A DNA stretch of 64,000 nucleotides, from positions 1,310,501 through 1,374,500 of the forward strand of contig JAWKHH010000002.1 of the NCBI GenBank assembly GCA_041394945.1. Direction: 5' to 3'. The DNA is from Bryobacteraceae bacterium (lineage in GTDB: Bacteria > Acidobacteriota > Terriglobia > Bryobacterales > Bryobacteraceae). Under the pieces are notes generated by a model. It ran no database searches, was not told the origin of the DNA, and saw only the letters and a program-made list of their open reading frames with translations. The position numbers and the translations under genes are program-made. Below, piece by piece: positions 1-6,418 of the stretch. Each line of letters opens with the position of its first letter. Position 1 is the first letter of the stretch.

Positions 1-884
1 TGCGTTGGGAAGCCTCTCTCCCGGCGGTTGGAGATTGGGTGATGGCGCGGCGCGTGGATGAGTCGCTGGCGCTGATCGAAGCGGTTGAGGCACGGCGGAC
101 GGCGATTTCCCGCAAGCAGGCCGGGCGCGGGCACGCCGAGCAGGTGCTGGCCGCGAACGTCGATCTCATCGCCGTCGTCATGGGGCTGGACGCCGATTTC
201 AACGTGCGGCGGCTCGAGCGGTACCTCGTGGTGGCCGCCGAGAGCGGGGCGCGTGTCCTGGTGGTGTTGAACAAGGCTGACCTGTGCGGCGATTTGGATG
301 CGCAGGCGCGTGAGGTGGCTTTGGTTGCCGGGGCGACGCCCTGCGTGCTGCTGACGGCGGTCCAGTCCGTGGAGCCGCTGCGGCAATGGGCCGGCGCAGG
401 TACAGTGGTGCTTCTGGGGTCGTCCGGGGCGGGGAAGTCGACGATTGCGAACGGGCTGCTTGGGCGCGAGGCGCTGGCGACGGGCGCGGTCCGCGAGGAC
501 GATTCGCGCGGGCGGCACACGACGACGAACCGGATGCTGATCCCGCTGCCCGATGGCGGCGCGTTGATCGACACGCCGGGGCTGCGCGAGTTGTCGTTGT
601 GGGCGGGCGAGGGTGCGCTCGGCGGCGTTTTCGCGGAGATCGCGGCGTTGGCGGCCGGGTGCCGTTTCGGGGACTGCACGCACGGGAGGGAGCCGGGGTG
701 CGCAGTGCGGGGGGCGCTCGAAGCCGGGGAGATCGAGGCCGGGCGCTGGGCGAGCTACCAGAAGCTGTTGGCCGAGGTGCGGCATCACGAGCGGGCGTCG
801 GACCAAGCGGCGGCGTTGGCGGAGAAGCAGAAGTGGAAGGCGATCCACAAGGCGATGCGGCATCACCCGAAGTACAAGCGGTGA
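1..884 (+). CDS. rsgA: Ribosome small-subunit-dependent GTPase RsgA (5' end outside window)
   Basis: Circularly permuted GTPase that helps mature the 30S subunit. The reading frame is open from the first bases of the window (…WEASLPAVGDWV before the first in-window GTG at 39), so the OB-fold N-terminus lies upstream and the gene is partial. Motifs appear in the permuted order typical of the family: G4 NKAD near nt 270, then P-loop GSSGAGKST near nt 418-444, then G3 DTPGL near 570. A C-terminal zinc-finger-like segment has spaced Cys and His residues (CRFGDCTH…GC). It converges on the toxin gene with a 4-base gap. Confidence 0.93.
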   Translation, partial: RWEASLPAVGDWVMARRVDESLALIEAVEARRTAISRKQAGRGHAEQVLAANVDLIAVVMGLDADFNVRRLERYLVVAAESGARVLVVLNKADLCGDLDAQAREVALVAGATPCVLLTAVQSVEPLRQWAGAGTVVLLGSSGAGKSTIANGLLGREALATGAVREDDSRGRHTTTNRMLIPLPDGGALIDTPGLRELSLWAGEGALGGVFAEIAALAAGCRFGDCTHGREPGCAVRGALEAGEIEAGRWASYQKLLAEVRHHERASDQAAALAEKQKWKAIHKAMRHHPKYKR

Positions 885-888
885 GGGC

Positions 889-1305
889 TCAGGTTACGAC
901 GATGGCTCCGGGCATGCCTTTTAGGCCGCCGTCGAACGTGGCCAGCATCGCTCCATGGCTGGCTGCCAGGCGGACGAGATAGGCATCGGTAATCTGGCGG
1001 TGGCCGGTGACGTGCTCGAAGCCAACCGCGTCGGTCGCCGGTTGCGGGCCTCCGTCCAGATACCGATGTCCCCGGTCTTTTACCATTTCGGTCAGCAGGT
1101 CCAGGGCCTGACGGCAGTGGATCTGTGTCTTTGCCAGTGCAGGGTTCATCGAGATTCGCACGAATCCGAGCTGGGTGATTGCGCAGGTGGCCCAGGTCCG
1201 CCTCTCGCGCATGAACTCGATGGCGCATGAGTGGAAGGGATGGTTGGGCCACGCCAGCGCCACAAGGACGTTCGTGTCGAGCAGGACCAGATCGTTTGCC
1301 TTCAG
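889..1305 (-). CDS. vapC: PIN-domain toxin, VapC-type ribonuclease
   Basis: PIN-domain endoribonuclease, the toxin half of a type II toxin-antitoxin pair. From a GTG at 1263 the protein would lack the catalytic N-terminus, but the frame is open further upstream and encodes LLDTNVLVALAW, the strand carrying the first catalytic Asp. No ATG, GTG or TTG precedes this motif in frame. The best start is a CTG at 1305 that overlaps the antitoxin stop by four bases and sits behind a purine-rich AAGAGGGG. Later acidic residues (ITDAYL, ATFDGG) fit the PIN active site. About 138 residues. Confidence 0.82.
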   Translation of the reverse strand: MKANDLVLLDTNVLVALAWPNHPFHSCAIEFMRERRTWATCAITQLGFVRISMNPALAKTQIHCRQALDLLTEMVKDRGHRYLDGGPQPATDAVGFEHVTGHRQITDAYLVRLAASHGAMLATFDGGLKGMPGAIVVT

Positions 1306-1541
1306 AAGTGCCCCTCTTCCTCGAGGAACGCTTCGATATCCTTCAATGACATCGGGGGCGTTCCCGGAGGCACGTAGAACGTGGGGAAACGGCTCTTTCG
1401 CGCCTTGCGGATTGCCGCCGGCGGGTTCAGCCCTTGGCGCGCGAGGTTCGACAGAACCTTCCCCAGCCGATCGCCGGAAGCCTGGGACATCCGGACGGCC
1501 AGATCGTAGATGTCGTCATCCAGCGTCACAGTGGTCCGCAT
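1302..1541 (-). CDS. vapB: VapB-type antitoxin
   Basis: Small antitoxin of 79 residues. It starts with MRTTVTLDDDIYDLAV, a ribbon-helix-helix-like DNA-binding N-terminus, and ends in an acidic tail (IEAFLEEEGHF) of the sort that occupies the toxin active site. A longer open frame runs to 1754 but its extra N-terminus is low-complexity Arg-rich shadow of the Fic gene, so the ATG at 1541 is preferred. It overlaps the toxin start by four bases, so the pair is probably translationally coupled. Autoregulation is likely through the repeats at 1551-1574. Confidence 0.82.
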   Translation of the reverse strand: MRTTVTLDDDIYDLAVRMSQASGDRLGKVLSNLARQGLNPPAAIRKARKSRFPTFYVPPGTPPMSLKDIEAFLEEEGHF

Positions 1542-1547
1542 GGTTCC

Positions 1548-1576
1548 ATTGTGATGTAGTGATACAGTGATGTCAA
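1548..1576 (-). promoter_or_regulatory. Candidate sigma-70 promoter of the vapBC pair
   Basis: On the minus strand a perfect TTGACA (1576-1571) is followed by 17 bases and CACAAT (1553-1548), a 4/6 match to the -10 box. Transcription would start six to eight bases further on, at or next to the antitoxin ATG (1541), which predicts a leaderless or near-leaderless mRNA. The spacer is filled by the GTGAT repeats. Confidence 0.6.
1551..1574. repeat. Three tandem 8-bp GTGAT repeats, probable antitoxin operator
   Basis: The plus strand reads GTGATGTA, GTGATACA, GTGATGTC back to back, an exact 8-base period with GTGAT invariant. The block lies between and over the -35 and -10 elements of the vapBC promoter, where an RHH antitoxin would bind to repress. 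Confidence 0.6.
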
Positions 1577-1581
1577 GATCT

Positions 1582-2814
1582 TCACTCGGGCTTGTCCGGG
1601 AATAACCCCGGCATCCACCGCCCCGCGAGCGCCGCCGGAAAAGCGAGCCGCAGCGGGGCGCGGCTGCTCTCCGATACGAGAACGCCCTTCCGAACCAGCG
1701 CCGATACGATCCGCCGCGCCTGACGCTCGCCGGTGCCGAGCAGCGTATCCGCATCCCCGCGGGCGAGTTCGCCCCGGTACAAGATGGCCTCGAGAATCGC
1801 TCCCGACTTCGGCGGAAGCCCGCCTAACCGTGCTTCCTCTTCGGCCCACTGCAGGATCCGCGCGCGCAACCGGCTGGGCTGCATGAGTGTTTCCATGAAG
1901 CTCACCTGGTCGATGCAGACCTTGAGGAAGAACTCGGTGAATGCGCCGAGCGCTTCTTCGCTCAGGTTTCCGCGCCCATCGAGGTCGTTGCGGCGCGTTC
2001 GATCGCAACTCGCGAGCAGTTGCTTGTACTCCTGGACGCCGCGGGCGAGTCCGCGCGCCACTGACCAAACGGCTCCGGTGTCCAGCAGGTTCAGCAACTG
2101 GGCATGGGACATCAGGCGCGACACGCGGCCATTGCCGTCAAGAAACGGGTGGATCCACAGCAAGCGGTGGTGGGCGGCGGCAACCGCAACGATGCTCTCG
2201 GCTTTGCCGAGCCGTCCGTAGACGAGCGAGAAACGCTCCAGGAACCTCGGCACCGCGCCCGGACTGATTGCGACGTGGCGTCCCACGATCACGTCGCGGT
2301 CCCGCGGTTGGCCGGGGACGACTCGTGTGCGCGTTTCGGAGCTGGAATCCTCGACCCACAGCAGGCCGTCAGGAAGCAACTCGCAGAAGCGCCGGTGAAT
2401 CTCGTGGATGGCTTCGGCGCTCACCGGACTCCGGCCGGCGAGTCCGCCGCTATCGATCCACTGCTGGACTGAGATGTGCGCGCGCGCTTCCAGTTGCAGG
2501 TCGCGCTTGCGCAGGTCGAAGCTGTAGTCGTTGTTGAGGGCTCTTTCGATGTCGATCGGGTGTGTGTCGTGGCCCTCGATCAGGTTCGAGTAGTAGCAGT
2601 TCATCGAGCGGACCAGGCCGGCGAGGGTGCCAACGATGCTTGCCGGCAGACTCCGCTTGAAACCCGCCGACTTCTGAGCGAGCTCAATGGCCAGATCGGC
2701 AACGCGGTTTTTGAACCGGTAGCTCTCGCCCAAGACGGTCGGCTCCATGGTGGAGATTTGTTCGCCCCTGTCCGCAGGTGTGATGTCCGGTTTGATGGCC
2801 CGCTTTGTCCGCAT
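1582..2814 (-). CDS. Fic family protein (AMPylase/nucleotidyl transferase) with N-terminal inhibitory helix
   Basis: Fic enzymes transfer AMP or another nucleotide moiety to target proteins. The core motif HPFLDGNGR (residues 222-230) is intact with the following R233. An inhibitory motif SNLIEG (S76…E80-G81) matches the [S/T]xxxE[G/N] pattern placed N-terminal to the Fic core, so the enzyme is probably autoinhibited. The C-terminus (about 345-405) resembles a winged helix-turn-helix, as in many Fic/DUF4172-type proteins. The ATG at 2814 gives 410 residues; the frame extends to 2952 but that extension overlaps the sulfatase and a direct repeat. It lies just upstream of vapBC on the same strand. 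Confidence 0.87.
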   Translation of the reverse strand: MRTKRAIKPDITPADRGEQISTMEPTVLGESYRFKNRVADLAIELAQKSAGFKRSLPASIVGTLAGLVRSMNCYYSNLIEGHDTHPIDIERALNNDYSFDLRKRDLQLEARAHISVQQWIDSGGLAGRSPVSAEAIHEIHRRFCELLPDGLLWVEDSSSETRTRVVPGQPRDRDVIVGRHVAISPGAVPRFLERFSLVYGRLGKAESIVAVAAAHHRLLWIHPFLDGNGRVSRLMSHAQLLNLLDTGAVWSVARGLARGVQEYKQLLASCDRTRRNDLDGRGNLSEEALGAFTEFFLKVCIDQVSFMETLMQPSRLRARILQWAEEEARLGGLPPKSGAILEAILYRGELARGDADTLLGTGERQARRIVSALVRKGVLVSESSRAPLRLAFPAALAGRWMPGLFPDKPE

Positions 2815-2896
2815 GCAATTACCTGTAAATAAATATTTACCATGACAACCGAGCCCGTTTGGCGGCCGCTTTGATGTCCGGTTCGATGTCCGCTTT
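2781..2896. repeat. Imperfect 25-26 bp direct repeat flanking the Fic start
   Basis: The segments at 2781-2806 and 2872-2896 both read TGATGTCCGGTT…GATG…CCGCTTT and differ at only a few positions. The first encodes the N-terminus of the Fic protein; the second lies just beyond the sulfatase stop. The AT-rich palindrome lies between them. Confidence 0.6.
2825..2840. promoter_or_regulatory. AT-only inverted repeat upstream of the Fic gene
   Basis: GTAAATA-AA-TATTTAC is a 7-bp perfect inverted repeat with a two-base spacer in an otherwise GC-rich region, 11 bases before the Fic ATG. Its size and position suit an operator for a dimeric regulator, possibly the Fic protein's own wHTH domain. Confidence 0.5.
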
Positions 2897-4672
2897 CTAC
2901 CGCCGCTCGACGTAGGCGAAGTAAGCGCCGCGTTCGGCGCCGTTGTCTTCAATCAGCCAGGTGTGCAACTCGGCCGGGCCTTTCGGCAACTCGACGTCGA
3001 ACACGGCGGCCTTGTCCGTGGCCGCGACATCTTTCGCCTGCTCGACGCCGGCGATGGAAAGCCTCGCCTTCACCGCGCGGATCGCCTTGCCGGGCGCGGA
3101 CTCGCGGTTCGGGGCGGGATCCTTGTACGGGGCGTTGATGGGCAGGTCGACTTCTTGGGGCCAACGGCGCAGTTCGATGCGGTACCTGCCGGCGCGCACG
3201 ACGTCTACGGCCCAGTATCCGTTGGCCACCGGAGCGAGGCGGATGCCGTGCTGGTTCCAGGTGACATTCGATCCCTCGCCGTGCCAGTCGTGGCAGGTGA
3301 GCCGCACGGGGTTGGCGGCGGGGTGGCCGAGCGATATGCGCACGGGCTCGCCGGCGTGCACGGAGACGTCCTGCCACCAGCGGTCGTACTCGGCGGAGAG
3401 CTTCGCGACCGCGGCTGGTTCAGCGGTTGCGACGTTCGTCTGCTGGCCGGGGTCCTTGCGGATGTCGTAGAGCTCGAGCTTGGCCGGGTTGCCGTCGGGG
3501 CTTGGGTTGACGAGACGCCAGCGATCCGTCATGACGGCGGTCTGGCGCCACTTGACGATGTTGTCGAGGCGCTGAGAATCGGTGACGACAGCGCGGTCCG
3601 GCCACGTGGCATCGGCATTCTCGAGGAAGGATCGCAGCGAACGGCCGTGCATCTCGGGACCCTTGGGACGCTTGAGTCCGCAGAGGTCGATGAGCGTCGG
3701 CGTGACGTCGATATGCGCGGTCAGCGTGCCGATGTCACGGCCCCCGCCGAGCTTGCGTTCGGGCCACCGGATAAAAAACGGCACGCGATGCCCGCCTTCG
3801 TAGGGCGAACCCTTCACACCGCGCATCCCCGCGTTGAAGACGTTGCCGCCCGAGGATGTTCCGTTGTCGGTGGTGAAGATGAGAATCGTGTTCTGCGCGA
3901 GGCCGGTCCGTTCGAGCCACTGCGTGAAGCGGCCGACGTTATCGTCGATATTCTCGATCATGCCGTAGAATCCCGGTTCGCGAAGGCCCTTTGTGCGGGC
4001 GTAGTGCGCGGCTTTCGACTCCGGGGACCACATCGGGCCGTGGGGAGCGTTCGTGGGGATGTAGCAGAAAAAGGCCTTGCCGGACGCTCGAGCGCCGTCG
4101 ATGAATTTCGTCGCGTTTGCGAACCAGACGTCGGTGCAGAAGCCGGAGTATTTTTCGGGACGGCCGTTATGGAAGTAGGTGTCGTCGGCGTAATCGTTGC
4201 CGAAATAGTCTGGCGTCTGCCAAACGCCGCCGCCGCCGTGGACGAGCACTTCGTCGAAGCCGCGATCCTGCGGGCGGCAGGGGTGGTTGTCGCCGAGGTG
4301 CCACTTGCCGAAGATGCCGGTGCGATAGCCGGAGGCGCGAAAGCAATCGGCGATCGTGACTTCCCGCGGGTGGAGGAGGGAGCGGCCCATGATGGTGTGC
4401 CAGGCGCCGGTGGAGTTCGTGTACCGTCCCGTGAGAAGCGCCGACCGGGTGGGGGCACAGGTGGGGCTTACGTGATAGTTGGTGAGGCGAACAGATTCGC
4501 CATGTAGCTTGTCGATGGCCGGTGTGCGGATGGCCGGATTGCCGTGGCAGGCAAGGTCGCCGTAGCCCTGGTCATCGGTCATGATGAGGATCACGTTAGG
4601 CTGCTGCGGCGGCGGCGCGGAAGAGAGCGCCGGCCATAGCGACGCGGCCAGGAAGTCGCGGCGTGATGTCAT
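2897..4672 (-). CDS. Secreted sulfatase (arylsulfatase A-like)
   Basis: Type I sulfatase that hydrolyses sulfate esters, probably on glycans in the periplasm or outside the cell. The N-terminus MTSRRDFLAASLW is a twin-arginine-like signal. Metal ligands D33-D34 lie in the MTDDQGYGD stretch, and the formylglycine motif CAPTR has the modifiable Cys at residue 72 with the usual LLTGR continuation. GKWHLG and the APHGP and TTDNG segments supply further active-site residues. At 591 residues it is longer than the catalytic core, and the last 130 or so form a beta-rich C-terminal domain seen in several acidobacterial and planctomycete sulfatases. Natural substrate unknown. Confidence 0.92.
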   Translation of the reverse strand: MTSRRDFLAASLWPALSSAPPPQQPNVILIMTDDQGYGDLACHGNPAIRTPAIDKLHGESVRLTNYHVSPTCAPTRSALLTGRYTNSTGAWHTIMGRSLLHPREVTIADCFRASGYRTGIFGKWHLGDNHPCRPQDRGFDEVLVHGGGGVWQTPDYFGNDYADDTYFHNGRPEKYSGFCTDVWFANATKFIDGARASGKAFFCYIPTNAPHGPMWSPESKAAHYARTKGLREPGFYGMIENIDDNVGRFTQWLERTGLAQNTILIFTTDNGTSSGGNVFNAGMRGVKGSPYEGGHRVPFFIRWPERKLGGGRDIGTLTAHIDVTPTLIDLCGLKRPKGPEMHGRSLRSFLENADATWPDRAVVTDSQRLDNIVKWRQTAVMTDRWRLVNPSPDGNPAKLELYDIRKDPGQQTNVATAEPAAVAKLSAEYDRWWQDVSVHAGEPVRISLGHPAANPVRLTCHDWHGEGSNVTWNQHGIRLAPVANGYWAVDVVRAGRYRIELRRWPQEVDLPINAPYKDPAPNRESAPGKAIRAVKARLSIAGVEQAKDVAATDKAAVFDVELPKGPAELHTWLIEDNGAERGAYFAYVERR

Positions 4673-4750
4673 TTTCTGAGAGTACTCCAGCCAGGACCGT
4701 CCGGCGACGCGCGAGAGACATCGGCGGCTTCAACCTGTATACTGCAACAC

Positions 4751-5389
4751 ATGAACCGCCTGGGATCCCTTCGCCGCGAGTTTCTCGAAAAATGCATCGT
4801 GCGTGGCCTGCTGGTTGCATCCGTTCCGATGAGCGCCAACCGTCTGTTCGCCATGTGGCAGCAGACCGAGGCCGCCACGCGCAAGCCCACACCCGCTGAA
4901 GTGCTGGGTCCTTTCTTCAAGAAGCACGCGCCCGACAATCGGAATCTGCGCATTGTCGGCGACCCCGGCATGCCGCTGAAGATCACCGGCAAGATCATGA
5001 ACACCCGGGGCGAAACCGTCGCCGGTCCGCGCATCGACATGTGGCACGCCGATTCCAAAGGCATTTACGACGTTCACGGCTATCGCTATCGAACCAAACT
5101 CGCGATCGACAACGGCACGGACTACGCCGTGGAGACCATCATGCCCGGCCACTATCCGGATCGTCCCGCCCAGCACGTGCATTATCTGATCACCGCGCCC
5201 GGCCACAAGCCGCTCATCACCCAACTCTACTTCGCCACCGACCCGTTCTTTGAAGGCGATCCGGATAAGAACTACGGCAAACGCGGCGTCGTCAGTCACC
5301 GCGAGTCCATCCGGCCTGTGACGCTTCTGGACGAAGCCAGCGAACCTCGCGCTGCCGTAACGTTCGATCTGATCCTCGAAAAGGCCTGA
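4751..5389 (+). CDS. Intradiol ring-cleavage dioxygenase-like protein
   Basis: Member of the protocatechuate 3,4-dioxygenase/catechol 1,2-dioxygenase fold, non-haem Fe(III) enzymes that open catechol rings. The segment GPRIDMWHADSKGIYD matches the family's first Tyr-ligand region, and GHYPDRPAQHVHYLI carries the later Tyr and the HxH pair of iron ligands. The protein is 212 residues with a hydrophobic, Arg-rich N-terminus, consistent with export, which is typical of the secreted subgroup rather than of the cytoplasmic beta-ketoadipate pathway enzymes. No other aromatic-degradation gene is nearby, so the substrate is open. The WD40 gene starts four bases after its stop. Confidence 0.85.
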   Translation: MNRLGSLRREFLEKCIVRGLLVASVPMSANRLFAMWQQTEAATRKPTPAEVLGPFFKKHAPDNRNLRIVGDPGMPLKITGKIMNTRGETVAGPRIDMWHADSKGIYDVHGYRYRTKLAIDNGTDYAVETIMPGHYPDRPAQHVHYLITAPGHKPLITQLYFATDPFFEGDPDKNYGKRGVVSHRESIRPVTLLDEASEPRAAVTFDLILEKA

Positions 5390-5393
5390 TCCG

Positions 5394-6344
5394 ATGCGCA
5401 TCCTGATGGCACTGGCGGCTGGCGCGCTGCTCCACGGTGAGGCGGGCGATCGCGTGATTCAATCGGAATCCGAAGTCACCGCGATTTCGTTCACCGGGGA
5501 TTCGTTGGCGGCGATGTGCCGCGACAAGAAGATCCGAGTCTGGAACCTGAATGACGTTGCGCTGTCGAAAACCTGGACCCGCGGCGCGGAAGACGCCGAC
5601 GCGATGTTTGCGGGAGCGCGCGGCCAGTTCGCCGTCATCGGCAAGGATGGACGCATCCGGCTCCGCAGTCTCAAGGACGGCGCAGTGCTGAAGCAGGTGC
5701 CCGGCTCTCTCCCCCGCGCCTCCCGCGTATCAGCGGTGGACGGTGGCATCCTCGCCGCTGCCGGCCGCCCCTATGACGGCAGCAGTGAAAACCTCATTCG
5801 TGTGTGGAACGCGGAAGGCCGCGAGCAATACAAACTCCCGGCGGGCTTGGGTGGCGTCTCCGCAATGGCGTTTTCGCCAGACGGCAAAACGCTGGTCGCC
5901 GCCGCCTACGATACCGATGTCCGGGTATGGAGCGTCGCCAACGGCGAGTTGCGGCGCGTCATCGACGAGATGACGGTCTCCATGTTCGAGCTTGCCTTCT
6001 CGCCGGACGGCAAGTACCTCGCCGCGGCCGGAGTCGACCGAACCGTCTATCTCTGGGACGCAGCTACCTGGAAGCTGGTCCGCAAGATCACCGGCCAGCC
6101 GGAAATGATCTCGGCTCTCGAGTTCTCTCCCGATAGCCGGCTCATCGTAACCGGCGGCATGAACGAGATGGCGTTCAACGCGCCGGTGAAGGTGATGCTG
6201 TGGGAAGCGTCGACGGGGAAACCGGTGCGCACCATGGAAGCCGAGCACCGCGTTGGCGCCGCGCGGTTTTCTCCCGACGGCCGGTTCGTGGCCGTTGCCG
6301 ACATGGACAAGACGATCAGCGTCTGGTCAGTCCCGCGCCGGTGA
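5394..6344 (+). CDS. Exported WD40-repeat beta-propeller protein
   Basis: 316 residues with a short signal peptide (MRILMALAAGALLHGEA) and at least six WD40-like blades, seen as repeats of the form FSPDGK…LVAAA…DVRVWSV, FSPDGKYLAAAG…VYLWD and FSPDSRLIVTGG…VMLWE. WD40 propellers are binding platforms with no catalytic role of their own. The gene is almost certainly co-transcribed with the preceding dioxygenase, so it may bind that enzyme or its polymeric substrate; this is inference from spacing only. Confidence 0.85.
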   Translation: MRILMALAAGALLHGEAGDRVIQSESEVTAISFTGDSLAAMCRDKKIRVWNLNDVALSKTWTRGAEDADAMFAGARGQFAVIGKDGRIRLRSLKDGAVLKQVPGSLPRASRVSAVDGGILAAAGRPYDGSSENLIRVWNAEGREQYKLPAGLGGVSAMAFSPDGKTLVAAAYDTDVRVWSVANGELRRVIDEMTVSMFELAFSPDGKYLAAAGVDRTVYLWDAATWKLVRKITGQPEMISALEFSPDSRLIVTGGMNEMAFNAPVKVMLWEASTGKPVRTMEAEHRVGAARFSPDGRFVAVADMDKTISVWSVPRR

Positions 6345-6418
6345 TCCTGTAGCGGCAGGGTCCGGAATTCGCGGCGTCGCGTCGATCATTGTGGGTACTC
6401 TATAGGGTACGACTTTCG

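Noticed and set aside
863..1252. Alternative 129-codon frame over the toxin gene
   Set aside because: Arg/Pro-rich shadow; the PIN frame has catalytic motifs.
2963..4507. Open frame of 514 codons on the plus strand
   Set aside because: Antisense to the sulfatase gene, whose formylglycine and metal motifs are unambiguous.
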